Positions 10,955-24,139 of a DNA stretch of 64,000 nt are shown piece after piece. Source of the stretch: Siphonodentalium dalli (lineage: Eukaryota; Mollusca; Scaphopoda; Gadilida; Siphonodentaliidae); the NCBI GenBank assembly GCA_032622095.1, contig CP136065.1, positions 100,073,343 to 100,137,342 of the forward strand, read 5' to 3'. The notes under the pieces were generated by a model. The model was not told the origin of the DNA. It worked only from the letters and a program-made list of their open reading frames with translations, and ran no database searches. The position numbers and the translations under genes were made by a program. Position 1 is the stretch's first letter, and each line of letters starts with the position of its first letter.

Positions 10955-13900
10955 TAAAACTGAGTGTGAACGTACCCGTAGGAATTTCTTCATAGAAAAC
11001 CACGTGGTGACATAAAGTGAACGACAACTGTTTCATGGGACAAAATGCATCTTTGCCAAAGCTAACGATATGAGAAGTAAAATTCCTCTATTTAGTTCGA
11101 CGTGTAACGGCGCTACTATATAACATTATGCGTTCAAATACCCTACATTTGATCATTGCGAGATAATTAATTGCATGCTATTTACAGGAAAATTTCTGAA
11201 GCATTACATGCAGGTGGAACTACTGGGTTTTTAGTTCTCGCGTAGTTAGCTGTGGAAGAGATGCATGTCGATAAGCATTTTTGCCTTTCGTTTTCGGACA
11301 CATAATAATTTTCTATATCGAAAAGGTTCTTTTGTCGACATAGTGGATATCTAATGGAATCATTTGCAGTGGCTATATTTGCATCTACTAATAAGCTTCG
11401 TTCAATAAGAATTTACTTGTATCGAAAACATGCAGAGAGAGACATCCCATGTTGAAACAGACGTCACGAACTGTCAATGTTAAACTCATTTCGGATCGAA
11501 TCGAATCAGCCATATGATTCCGAATGACATCGAATCTCGAATCGAATCATTGCATAATGCATAATAGTGAAGAAGAAGAAGATAATACATGACTCAGAGT
11601 CCGTACCAATATCAATTTGCTCACTTCGTAACGACGATAAATGATCGTCAGTATGTACAATGTAAATATATCTATAAATTAATCAAATGCATGTCTAAAC
11701 AATCAAGTGCGCATTCTTTGTGGCCGGCTCTTTTATACATAATGAAACAGTATCAGAAGCAATATTGAAGCCAGAAAGCAATCGTGTTCACAAGTTTGAC
11801 ATATATGAAATTTTGCTAGATCGGTTGAATAAGTCTTACATGATTCGGTTGTCTATAATAGTATAGCTCAGTGGACGGCAATGCTATCTATATGCGTTGA
11901 TATCTTTATATATCTTCGCGAAAAAGCAATGTGGTCCGTTGAAGTAATGAGAATGCAACTGGTGCCAATTATTCTATACAATTTGAATCAGGAGTGCCAA
12001 TATCGAATCCAATCCAATCAGATGAAAGATCACGAATCGCATCGAATCGAATCGTGAAGGGCCAATTAGCCATTTAAGAGTAACCCTCTTTTGTATATAG
12101 TGAAACGTCAAAAATAGTATCTGTTCTCACTTATTATCTGTCGGTTATTATTTGGGGGTATAATATATGATAACCCAAAATATGGACGTGTTCTCGGGTA
12201 TGGTCTGTACGCCGAAAACGATAACAAAGCCCCTTATATATTTGAGAACGCTCCTTAAATATCATCTCCGCCCTTTATAACAGGCGATCATTGAAATTAT
12301 TGTTGTAGGCGACTATACGCCAATTCCAATAAACTCCCAACGATCTAATATCGATAATATGTAGAAAAATAATTAATTTGAGTCGGAGATGTCTTCTGTA
12401 AACGTTCAGGTTAAAAGGTTATCTTAAAATGAAATAACAAAAATAATTAACATAATTTTAATTTATGTCTCCATCCATAAACTATATTTATAAGCTACTA
12501 ATTTCCAAGTACACCACGTAATCAAATTAATTGACAGATAGTGGATTGGGCATCGCGTGGCATATATCGTGTAAAAATATGTTGACACGGGGCGTGAACT
12601 CAAACCACTCACTATCTATACAATAAAATTAGCGAGTATCTGGGACTAATTTGCAGATAACATAACATTGATTTGATACAATTGCCAAACTGTAAACAAT
12701 ATCTCGACGGCGAGCGTTCTATTTTTGTATTCCGGCTAAGCTTCCATCTTTAATATTATTTCGTACCCAGAGTCGTTATTTGGTGGGAGAATCTGGATTC
12801 AGATTGCGGATTAGACCCGGTACGACGTGGTTCGGTAAACGAACAGACCAGAATCAGTAAACGAGCAGACCGTAATCGTAATCAATCGTTATTTCGTCGT
12901 AATCCTGATTCAGATTCTGATTCCGATTACGGACTCAAACGTTCATATTCATAATGTAAACAAACCGAGATTTCGCCACCTCGGATTTTAAAGACACAAT
13001 AAAACATAAGAAACCGTCCATTGTGTACAAATTATTGCAGAATATAAACGATTTATATCAAAGATTTTAAATACGGAGACAAATTTGTGTTATCGAGTGT
13101 AAACTGGGGGAATATTACTGAAATTAGCCAAATAATAATGTTATTGATAGTAACGCTGGAGGAGCACTTCGGTTGATGGCGAACTTGAAGCAAATCATTG
13201 TCAATTTCATTGTCACTTTCATAATGTTAATTTCATAATTCCATCCATAAAATACTGCCCGAACGCATGTCGATTTCAAATTTGGCGGATACGTCACCAT
13301 TGACCGAATTCACGTGAACCTGCATGGATATAATGTCTTCTGCTTATATGTTCCTTCTTATTCAAGAAATAGTAGGATTATATGATATCGATAGATTATC
13401 AGATACACGTATGTACTATATAGTCTTATAGCAATTTCATATTTAAAATGTTTTGTTTCGTTAAATGCAGTCGTTTTGCACAATAATCTCTGTATAGTGC
13501 AGAAACACAGGCATATTTTGGCCAACGTGTTGTACATTAGTTGGAAAATAAAGCTTTGCCCATGAAGCTAATGTTGTGGTCTTGTGATCGCACGTGAACT
13601 GCATCTCACAATCGCACAAACACATTCTAGGATCTCAGGACAATATTGTGGAAATGTCAGTCAATTTATTGATTAAGTACCCACACGTACAAGTTCTAGG
13701 GACGTGGCTAGAGGTTTCCCCTGTTTTCCCACCGGCGAGCCGCTATAGAAACCAACAACAACATTTGAATAAAGTCATACCCTGTAAAAACTTTGTATTT
13801 TGAAATTTGATACCGGGTCATCAAAACCTCGTATTAATGGGCTCATGGGCCGTATCTAATTATTTTCTGCTATAGAAAACGTACTTCCGATGGTGGTTTA

Positions 13901-15220
13901 TGGTGTATATGCTGATACTATCGGGTGGATAGATTAAACGTGATTTAAATTAAAAATTTAGTCAATGTTCAGATAATAAAATCAATTTACTACGATCAAT
14001 ACAATAACAAACACAATGTTTTATTTCCTTTGATGTGAATGGCATGAGGCGGCCGCAGGTGGGGGGGGGGGGTGTCAATCGGTTAGGGGTACAACTGCAA
14101 GCCGTTTCGTCCTCCAGCGCTGGTGATAAGGGTCCGTCATATAAGAGCAACGGGCGGGTCTCATGCAGTCCAAAAACAGCATCATCCCAACCGATATCCC
14201 AAGTGTGTCTCGAGAACAGTTTTCGTTGATTTTGCACTTCGTCGGCGACGATATAAAGAAAATGCGAATGAGCCGAGAGCCACTGTTCAAGCAAAAATAA
14301 TGCTAAGTCCCCCAAAACCATGGCATTCTATGTCATTAAATGTATATTTTTACCTAAATCTGTCATCACAAATTATTTATTTCCTGTTTCCATTGACCCA
14401 AGATTAGATAACATGGTACCAGATGCCATACATCGCCACATAATAACATCCACGCATCCGCTAAGCGGACAGGTTTTGGATCCGGGAGCGAACAGTTGTG
14501 CACGCGCAAATACGCGAGTTTTGCGGACGGTATGCGAAGTTTTCAGTGATAACATTGGAGACCGAAACCATCCGCTAAACAATGCGCGCACGCATGCATT
14601 AAGCGGATACGTGAAGCGGGTATATATGAAAGCACCTTTATATATAGTGTCATATATTCTGGTTGGTGATAAATATCAGTGACCATGCATGTGTTCGCCG
14701 TGCCGACCTTAACCAGCAGGAGATATTTACTATTGTGAGGATCATGCCACAAATCTGTACATTGCATGGCTACGCCTGTAGAGATCATATTCCACAGTTC
14801 AAAACCTGGAAACCTTTTATGCTATGACGGAGAGCTTCATTTTGCTTTGAAAAATCAATACAATAGAGGTAATATATGTCTCAGTCAATATGTGTTCCCT
14901 AATAATATATTTCACAACTTAAGTCATTCAGCGCCGGTGACCAGATCTCACGTCGCCCGAAATACGTCATATGAGTCGCCCAACACACCACGTTTATAAC
15001 ATGCTGTTTTACGGATGCGTTTGGCGCCCACAAGACGCTTTGGTTTAAACAATAGAGTCAGCACTGTGCCTTTCACATAACTGCGTAAAAAGAAGTCCGC
15101 TAATTTTAGCGGACAACTTTACTAAAAAATCAGTAAATGGGTGCGTGAACGCATTGCGCGATGCCCAGAAATGCACACATTTATGGGACGAGATCAAGGC
15201 TCCCATTTAAAAAAGCACAA
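10955..15220. other. Intergenic, low-complexity patches only
   Basis: No gene recognised. Patches of simple repeats: GAATC/ATCGAATC runs near 11490-11550 and 12000-12060, and GATTCAGATTC-type runs near 12780-12940. A G homopolymer lies near 14060-14072. Segments with CCGCTAAGCGG-like dyads occur at about 14458-14620 and 15098-15115 and may be remnants of palindromic elements. Overlapping short frames at 13960-14790 on both strands show no domains. Confidence 0.45.
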
Positions 15221-15224
15221 TTTT

Positions 15225-15470
15225 ACTATCATGGTACTACAGCGGTACCACCGTGGTACTATCATGGTACTACAATGGTATTATCATGGTATAGTGTCGT
15301 ACGTACATGGTACGATAAGTGATATTTACCATGGTACTATATGTACAATGATACCATGGAACTCTACTAGGGTACTCCACCATGCATGTATGATACTACC
15401 ATGGTAGTATGGTACTACTACGGCAGTAAGGTTCTACCACGGTATACTACCATGGTACTACACTGAGCGA
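15225..15470. repeat. Cryptic minisatellite of CATGGTACTA units
   Basis: About 20 imperfect repeats of a 10-12-bp unit around CATGGTACTA / ACCATGGTAC, itself partly palindromic. The run ends near 15462 with TACTACCATGGTACTACACT. Confidence 0.85.
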
Positions 15471-15861
15471 AACTCACAATATCAATATGGGTGCACATGA
15501 TTAGTACCATGCATACTGCAAGTAACATGTTGGGAGACGTGTCTGTTTAATTTTCAACCGGATGGGGTGGTCTGTATATACGCGCATGCGCAGACTCAAC
15601 TTGGGCGTCATGATATAGCCGATATCTCCGTTCAAATGACGCATAAGACAGCTCCGCACGTCGAGGCGAAAAAGCCGTCTGAATTTAGGTGGTGAAAATT
15701 GTGTTCTGTGGGCGTGACTTGCAGAGTTCAAACTCTGATAGGTCAACTTATAAATCGTACATATATGTTAATTGGTAACCGATTTTTATTGCGTAAACGT
15801 CTATTCCTATCAAGTCGGGCATACCCTGATCCATCGTATTCAACCTGCTGGTTTTGCAAGT

Positions 15862-15928
15862 TATACACACACACACTCCCTCTCACACACACACACACCC
15901 TCACCCTCCCTCACACACACACACCCGG
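15862..15928. repeat. (CA)n microsatellite
   Basis: Interrupted CA tract with CTCCCTCA interruptions (ACACACACACTCCC, CACACACACACACC). Frames over it are composition artefacts. Confidence 0.9.
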
Positions 15929-15930
15929 TT

Positions 15931-17380
15931 TGTTAAATGCTATTGGACCCAAATACTGAGAAATAACCCATGTAAAGATGCTCACACCATAGGTAAACAA
16001 TGCTATATAAAAATACCCAGTCAGTTTACTATGTGTCGTTTTTTAATCAGTGAATTTGGTCTGAAGCCAAATAATCTCTTGATGACCAGAGGCTAATCCA
16101 CACCTGTGTCTACTGTTGTCACCACATTATTGTTACAATAGACTCAATTATTGGGATATATATTTTTGTTTTTACTCCTGTATGCTCAATAAAGGTAAAC
16201 AATCTGATTCGATGGTCCCCGTATCATCAGGTTCTAACAACAACATTTTTTCAAAGAATACTTTAGTCATCAGAATCGATTAATTATAAAAAAAATAATG
16301 CTAACCACTGTCAACACTAGTATTTTCCAAAATTATTGTTATATATCAACATTTTGTTCAACGCAAAAATATTCCAGGTGATGAAAAATAACAGATTTCA
16401 AAAATCGATGTCTGATAACTCTGAATTTTGATTTGTGGGTTCCTCGACACGAATCAAATATTTGTTTTACAACCGAAGCCAAATAAATGCTAATTTTGGA
16501 GCATTTGTTCGGATTATGTATCTTTAATATGTTAACTTAAGATAAACACAAACACATAATTTTATTGATGGATTAATTTGTGAATGTGTGTGATCACTTT
16601 ACCACCAGCAATGAAACCTGCATACATTTTTATCCATTGTCCTCATTAAAATATATTCAGATTCTATATTGAGAAATGTGTTATCTCCTATTTCCTCAAA
16701 AATAATCTAGAATACTTTGGAAAGATGTAAGCAAAGGTAAATGAAAATACTCCCAAAGTTTCAAAGTATTTGATTACAAATACAATACTTGGCTCCTAGA
16801 ATTCTGGATTAGTGATACAATGCACATTCTTCCAAAATTGTAACCATTACAACTGCAATACAAATACAGAATATGATTAGACCACCCCTGCATGTATGAA
16901 ATGGTCAGATAATAAGTTCAATAAGCTGCCATACTTATTATCTGAATATTTCCCACAAACGAAAAGAATCCTTCAGAAATTATATCATCTATTAACTTGT
17001 GTGACGTCCGCTTATATTTTCGGAACATCCCGCCAGATGAATGCTGGACAATATATAATTTTATAACTGACGAGAGAATCCACTAAGACAGTAAAGGTTT
17101 AATTAGAATTTGCTGAGAGTCCACGACTTTCCCTGCTTATTATTTTAATACAATATACAAACTTGATGTAGCCTGATTGTTGTTTTGAAATGTTCTACAT
17201 TTTGCAATATGCACTGACAGTTGTACAATGAACCGAATAAAAACTATTAAAACTAAATAAATGTGAAAATATAACACATGCATGCAATGCAGAAGGTTTG
17301 ATTTTCATTTATGGGATATTTAGATGATATTTTTGGCCTTTTGTTGTTGAACTTATTATCTGAACATTCCCTAAGGAAAC
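15931..17380. repeat. Intergenic; contains copy 1 of a ~350-bp dispersed repeat
   Basis: Positions 16198-16530 match 27188-27565 in the same orientation, sharing CTGATTCGATGGTCCCCGTA, AACAACAACATT, ATTCCAG(G/C)TGATGAAAAATAAC and GGTTCCTCGA. The rest of this interval shows no gene or other recognisable feature. Confidence 0.65.
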
Positions 17381-17384
17381 TACT

Positions 17385-17690
17385 CGTCAAAATGTATTTA
17401 TTAAAGAATGGGTTGACCTTTCCATGACCTGAAATTTTTTGAAAACACTGTGCCAATGCATTCTCTTATATATGCGAGTCTCACATATGGAGCTTCGCAT
17501 ATATAAGAGAATACATTGGCCTAACAATATTTACCTTAACCTTATAAGCCAGTGCATTCTCTTATATATGAAAGGATCCCTAATGGAGACTAGCATAGTT
17601 AAGATAATGCATTGACACAGGATCCTTAATGCTGCACCAGCACAGCTCGCATCATGAAATGGTTTTAAAGATATTAAACGGACGTTTTCA
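17385..17690. mobile_element. Double-hairpin MITE, subfamily 2, copy 1
   Basis: The core 17447-17620 holds two short hairpins. TGCATTCTCTTATATATGCG with its reverse complement GCATATATAAGAGAATACAT forms the first; a second, more diverged pair follows. The flanks (TTTCCATGACCTGAAA on the left, TGCTGCACCAGCACAGCT on the right) match the inverted copy at 46585-46870, so the element extends beyond the hairpins. It lies about 125 bp upstream of the first coding exon of the METTL24-like gene. Confidence 0.8.
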
Positions 17691-17814
17691 TATACTGGTA
17701 AAACTTGGACCAGCCAATGACTTATATTTAGTATAAGTTGATGGACCAGCACAGCGAGTGTGATGAGCTCTGGCTTGTAGTTTGCTCTATTATATTTTCA
17801 GACGTGTATCTTCA

Positions 17815-17913
17815 ATGATGCAGATTGTACGGTACCAAAAAGATAGAGCCAGGCTCATTGCTGCGGCAGTGCTGATAGTCATCATATTTTACACCGTTCG
17901 TTATGTGTCAGAG
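17815..17913 (+). CDS. METTL24-like, coding exon 1 (signal anchor)
   Basis: Encodes residues 1-33. Two adjacent ATGs (17815 and 17818) open the frame; the first is chosen. A short basic stretch (RYQKDRAR) precedes the hydrophobic segment LIAAAVLIVIIFYTV, as in a type II signal anchor typical of Golgi or secretory enzymes. The donor is GAG|GTAGGT at 17914. A polypyrimidine AG (TATATTTTCAG, ending 17801) just upstream suggests that an untranslated exon is spliced on at 17802. Confidence 0.8.
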
Positions 17914-18867
17914 GTAGGTCACTATCGCTGCATGTAGTTTGTATCACTATAGTTCACCGATTGCGTATAGATCATGCCATGAATCTATATTCGGGCTATG
18001 CCTGGAATTGTTTTGATGTTCTGATGGGGAACTTTTTATCATTGAAAAAGCAATGCTGGTATATATTGTTAGTTAATACATGTTCCTTACAGATGATATA
18101 TATCTTCCTATAACAAGTTTTATATAGTTTCCTGGGTATAAATTATAAATATGAATCACAATACCCCTGTCCAGAAACTCTTATCTCAATTAATATTGAT
18201 TTTATTCCGAATTTTCTGGTATAATACATACAATAAATTCGGATAATTTTATGACTCATGGAGCATAGCAAGCGGGATAACTTTCTCTATCTGAGATTGC
18301 ATGGACGACCAGGGTGGCCTGTTCGAAATATATTAACGAAAAATCCAAAGCAAACAAAAAAACTTGTAAAGTTTGTTTTGCCTCATTCCTCAAGGCATAC
18401 CACTGAACAAAAGACCAACAATGCCTTAAGCCATAAAATACAAAAATAAAAAAGGACATAACTTCAATGACCATGAACAAACTGCATACATCTATAGGAA
18501 AATCTTATATGACACAAGCTAAACAGACACAGCACAATGTAGCTAATCATGAATCATAAATAAAATACCATGTATATTCTGGTAGAGTGCATGACACTGG
18601 CAGCATTCCAAAACACACCACCGTACTGCAGAAACCTATACACATAATATAGAACATGTTCTCCAATCCCCGTTGCTCATCGTATATATTACTGTATTCA
18701 AATTATTTGATATTATATTCTGGAATGACCAATAAAATGTGTTCAAACAAATATGGAACTGCAATACCTCAATGCCGGTACCTCAAACACAAAGAAAATA
18801 CAAAAACAGATCAAAGGAACATTGTACTTTTAGGTTGTGTTTCCTTATAATATTCTTCCAATACCAA

Positions 18868-19250
18868 TCGAAACTGGGCGATTCAGGGGTGAAGATGAGG
18901 AAGAACGTTTGTGCGAGATGTGTGACCCTAATTCAATTGAAAATGAGTTACATTTCCTGGTATATTGTCCGGCTTAATCGGATGCTCGTTGGCGGCTATT
19001 GAATCCTGTTAGTGACATTTCCCAAATTAATTCTGATGTTGACGTTATGATTCATATTGTGAAAAAATTCCCGGTATATCAGCTGTGTATATGCTGCTAA
19101 ATTTATTTCTGAAGCATATACGATCAGACAAACAAAACTTTCCAAATCGTAATTGTATGTGCATTATCTGTAAATAGTACACATACACAAAGTGACTTAT
19201 AGGCCCTATGGGCCGGATGTTTGTATACATATGTCACTATAATAAACATA
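18868..19250 (+). pseudogene. Non-LTR retrotransposon 3' relic
   Basis: From about 18873 the plus strand reads RFRGEDEEERLCEMC, then ENELHFLVYCPA, an in-frame TAA and SDARWRLLNP. A frameshift near 19085 is followed by AAKFISEAYTIRQTK. C-x2-C followed by E-N-E-x-H-F-L-x-x-C-P is the terminal Cys/His segment of many non-LTR retrotransposon polyproteins. A short 3' UTR with AATAAA (about 19222) ends in (ATTC)n (about 19237-19265), a typical 3' tail. It lies in intron 1 of the METTL24-like gene. Confidence 0.75.
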
Positions 19251-19554
19251 TTCATTCATTCATTCAATATGTATTGGTGTTTGAATTTTAGAAATCAGTT
19301 CAGGCATTTGTGAATTATGGCAATTGGAAGTGAGGATGTATTCGAAAAATTGAACTCCCTTGTAATGTATTATATCAATAGAGATGAGATTGGCATTCTC
19401 ATTTTAAATTTAGATGTTTACGACATGCCCCCTTGAGTGACTTCCTTGCCATTACGATTGACATTGGTAGGCATGCTACATAGTAAATTTGAAGAAAAAC
19501 AGTCCAAAAATATTTCTTATTATGCGAATGTAGAGTGACCATGGATGCAGTCAC

Positions 19555-19580
19555 TCATATATATATATATATATATATTA
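19555..19580. repeat. (AT)n microsatellite
   Basis: Uninterrupted AT dinucleotide tract in intron 1. Confidence 0.95.
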
Positions 19581-20797
19581 TGCTCCAAAAAGTATATCAA
19601 TGAATGCAAATACTCTGAACAACACACGCATTGGCTCCTGAGTTCCACTAGTGTCCACTGTTGAATCACAGGTCGCATACCACGCCCATTACAGTTATGT
19701 TGAAGTCAGATATCCAGTTTTCAAGAAAATTGATCATTTTAATTCAAATGTTTTGGATGAAAATCTAGATTGTAAAATGTAATGATGTAATAATAACAAT
19801 GTAATAATTGTTAATTTATTGCCATCTAACAATGGTTATGTTCATGATTTGATAGGAATTTCATTATCATTCGTTTCAACCAGAATGGATTATAAAGACC
19901 TTGTGGGGCTTTAACAGAGGATGCATAGAAGTACAAGTGGAAATAATTTATGAAAATAAAATAAATAGAATACATACCGACTGCCTCGTATTCCTTTATG
20001 GCTATGCCATTTGGACTGGTTAATGCACCGCCGTTGTTTCAGTAGCTAATGCACATAGTCTTAGATTATATGCAAAACTACGAGCCATGTCCATTTAAGT
20101 AGAGAACGAAACTAAACCTTGCCATGTAGCATTGTTTTTAAATAAATAAACAAGTCAATAGATAAATGTATGTAGTAGATATTAAACCAATTATTCTCTT
20201 TCCTTATGTAATTCAAATAAATAGAGGTCTGTATGTGTTATGTGTAAAAGACTCATTAACCTCTACAATATACATTTACGGTTAAAACCTACTTGCTCTG
20301 CATCAACTAATAGTTTTGGGTTTGAAAGTTATTAGCAAGGAAATAATTTGCAATAAGTGGATGCATATAATAGTAACATCTTACCAACCTTTAACACAAT
20401 GAGGTTCCACCCATAGTAACCTAATTATTCAAAACTAACTTTTCCATAGCCTCTCAAACTAGTTCACAATATTCTCCTTAGACAGCTTTTCAACGCTTTG
20501 GATAATATGGTAGTCCTTAATACAAATGCGAGTTCATTATCAAATGGTTCTACTTACTATTATTGCTTTGTTCCATTGGATATATCTCGTTGACTTATCT
20601 CAAAGTTTATATGTCAGATATGCCGCAATAGGTTAAATGAGACTAGACATCGGCAGTAAAAGGTAAGGTAGGCATATATAAATCGTGATAACAATAGTGA
20701 GAATGCTGATTAGAGTATGGAAATCGATGAACCCAAACAACCAAAGATACAGAAGATGCGTCGCCTGAGAATTCACAAAAACGAACAAGGATCATTA

Positions 20798-20945
20798 ACC
20801 AGACAAGGGAAATACTGCAATAGTTTGATAGAACATTATTCTAACCACAGCCATTGGAAATGATGGATACTTCGGAAGACGAAAGCCTATGCTGCCATTA
20901 TAAAAGCAACCAATGCAAGAACCGTCTGTGTAAATTATGTTCCAA
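20798..20945 (-). pseudogene. Possible RNase H domain relic
   Basis: The minus strand reads IIYTDGSCIG, then SIGFRLPKYPSFPMAVVRI. I/V-Y-T-D-G-S, a variable segment, then F-x-L-P-x-x-x-S-(I)-F and a helix is the layout of the RNase H domain of non-LTR retrotransposons. The usual Ala-Glu after S-x-F is not preserved (MAVV). Sequence upstream in this frame is not recognisable. It is a short, decayed fragment on the strand opposite to the other relics. Confidence 0.45.
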
Positions 20946-22940
20946 TAGAAAAGAAAAAGGAGGTGACTTATGATATATATAAGTATTAACAGTGACACAT
21001 GTATGACATGGAAGACACACATTCCCCATAGACGATGATTCCAGAAACAGAACAGCCGCTGAAATGACAGATGAAGTGGGCTGTGATATGAAGATACATG
21101 TATATAAATACTTATGAGACATTTCTGGAATTGCATCCGGATTATTCGAACGTATGTGAACAAGGTAACAGTAATAACATCACTGCTCGTGCAACAAAGA
21201 CAATTTCCAGAGGACTACAAAATTAATCACAATGGATTACACAATGACTGACCAGTGATAGTAAGGAAATCGAAACTGTGTCTCCAGACAATGACAAGAG
21301 ACAATATTCAGTTTGTATATATTATTTAGTGTGGAAATGTTATAATATTTCAATGGTAGGGGAACAAATTAAGACAACTGTGTTCCTCTCAATATTTCAA
21401 ATAACTAAATATATATATGTATATACCAACTAGTGAGGAGTATCATTGCCGCCACACACCATAGAGCTAGAATTGTAATAGTACGTATTCTGAGGGTATA
21501 TGAGGATTGTAACAAAATTAAATCGATGGCTGGTAGTTTGCAAAGTAATGCGCAATTTAGTTCGCATATTTATTGAAAATATATTATTCTCAGCCTGGAG
21601 GGAATAAACAGCATTAGCATTAGTACATTGGAACTGGGATGGACATGGGGTGGACATGAAAATGCCAGGAACAACATCATCCGATTAGGTACACAGGGTG
21701 TCCACAAGTGTATTACACATACTATTGTCGTCACAGCACTCTGTCACCCAGGTCGGATGATCTTATCTGCCAGAATGGATTGCCATCTTGCCAGGTTGAT
21801 GCTAAATAGAGCATAGGGTGTTAGAATTGTAATGTTAGAAAGGTGGGTCTGAAGCCTGAAATTATTATTGATCAGTTAAGTCCTGGTTCATCGATACCAT
21901 ATACGTTTGGTCAGATTTATTCCGACATAACACTGACAAGCCACTTAATAAATTCTAGACTACCCCATTTACCATAGTATAGGTGCTGTTCTGTTGGATC
22001 GGTGTCATCCATAGTAGTTGAAAATATTTTACCAGAAGATCTTGGAAATAAAAGAATTTCACAGACAGTTTAGCGTTTTTTCTTGACCACGGTACGGTCC
22101 CGTCACTATGCACACAACGAGACGTGCAGTTCTGCTACATCTTGAGCTAGGACCACCACATACTGTCATTAGATTATTAAGGAACATGTATTAACAAAGA
22201 GATATATTCCCTGCTGTGTTTGTTCAATTGCATACATTTTTCCGTCAGTACATCAAAATGTTTTCAGGTTTTTAACTCGTGGAATATGATCTCTAAGGGC
22301 GTTGGCAGAGTAGGGATTCATAGCATGATTGTTGTGTTTAGCAGTACAATTTGCTTGTTGAGATAGCTCATAGAAAATAGTACAGGCCCATCAGAGGCCC
22401 GTGATGTTTTTTCAGAAAGAACTATTTGGCTTTACCTTAGACATGGTGAATGACGTGATGAGCAGGAATTATGTACCAAGGCACTCTACTCGTCATGAAA
22501 ATTTCGTCGAAATGCGGAGCTGAAATCTCAGAAAATCAGATGAGGATAAATAGAGCGTAATCAATGGTTTCGATGATTAAGTGACAAAATTTTGATTTGG
22601 TAAATAAGATTGAGTGGAGCGAACGAGGGTTTTACCACAGGTGTCATATCAACAAAGCCATTAACACACGTGATGTTCCATGTTTATTACACACAACCCA
22701 TTCAAGAATCCATTAATTGAAAAAAACAAATACTTAAAATGTTTATTCAGAATGAGACAGAGCTTGTTTTCCCATATGTGATATGTTATTTTATAATTCA
22801 TGTTTCATGGCCAAGAAGAACGTGTTATACATCGACATCGTCATCGCTTGACGAATATAACATGACCCAAGATGATGGAACTGTATTTTTCTGAGCTGTT
22901 TTTACAGGATTGTAAATAAGTTATTTTCCTAATTTTTCAG
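20946..22940. other. Intron 1, remainder: nothing recognised
   Basis: AT-rich intronic DNA between the RNase H relic and exon 2. No domain, repeat match or RNA gene was seen. Confidence 0.45.
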
Positions 22941-23107
22941 AACTGTAGCAAACCCAAACCTAGAATGGCCTCGGAGACAGAGCAACATTTTAAAGATTCT
23001 TCAAGTGGTGATTGGTTTGTCAATTTCCCATACGCCAAATATGTTCACAAAGGACGCATTGACGTTTCCGGGATTCCTGACAAGGAGGTTATAGATATCT
23101 TCCTTAG
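22941..23107 (+). CDS. METTL24-like, coding exon 2
   Basis: Encodes residues 34-88 plus two bases of codon 89. The acceptor is CTAATTTTTCAG|AAC and the donor is CTTAG|GTAAAT. The N-terminal stem (NCSKPKPRM..., with an N-C-S glycosylation sequon) leads into WFVNFPYAKYVHKG and VSGIPDKEVIDIFL, the segment that precedes the methyltransferase fold in METTL24-like proteins. The frame is set by exon 1 (phase 0) and closes correctly with exon 3. Confidence 0.82.
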
Positions 23108-24139
23108 GTAAATAATGGCTAGGTTTAGATAGAAAAACTAACAGATGAAACGTCAGTCATGTTAGCTACCTACAATCACATGAGTGACTCCATTGCCAGA
23201 CTTATTTTTGTATACATGTATATATGGATAAATAGGCAGGTTTCGAACAAGTTCGCGTTCAAATCATGGAAATTCCTTATGAAGTACGTCATGTTATTTT
23301 GTTTGTTTCGATATCAAGAGATAAATTGTAAGAGTCAAACGTGTGCACCAATTGGCAGTTTACAAAATATGTGGGGAAATATGGAACTGGTGTGGATCTT
23401 AATTATTGTATTAATTGAGCACACCCAAACTTTAGCAGTTAACCTGCCACAATAACGTTTTTGACTTAATGCATTGTCTGTCGTTGCACAATGAAAATGT
23501 CTCGAAGAAGGAAATTGTTTTCATTTTCATTCTGTATACGCCGAAAGATAGCAGATCTTCGCCCCAAACACACAAAGCAGGTCTTCTTCAAACAAATAGA
23601 CAAATAAAGATCGTGTCGGGCATTCGAATTCCGCCCGTATCTGACATGGCCATTTGCATTTATATCGCATACGCCACCCGTTTCATGTAACTCGGCTACA
23701 TATCATATTAATCAGTGCGTTGGTATGATACAAATAATTAAAAAACAACCTACTTTACAAAAAGTTCCTCTTCTATTATATATCGATATTTAACAACTCC
23801 GTTTGAATTTCAAGTTTAAATATAAGAAGCCAGTGGAATGATAATAAGGTGAATATGGGAATATAATCACACCGATTACTCCGTAATGAATAACGCTTTT
23901 AATGCATTTGATTTTAAGAAGGATCTCTTGGCAATTAGAATTGTAGAAATAACAGCAGCTCTAACAACAAAAAAACAGATCATGAACCTCCAAAAAATAT
24001 GTAACAATTCGACAATATGAACCTGAATTGTTGATATGTGAAATTCTTGTAATGAAAGGATTGTATAATTTCGCAAAGAATAAAGGGACTATCGGATTGT
24101 GGACTAATTATAAGAAGAAATAAGATGAAACTAGCAAAA

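Noticed and set aside
13960-14790. Several overlapping short frames on both strands as a possible gene
   Set aside because: No domain, no consistent splice structure, and dyad-rich sequence suggests repeats.
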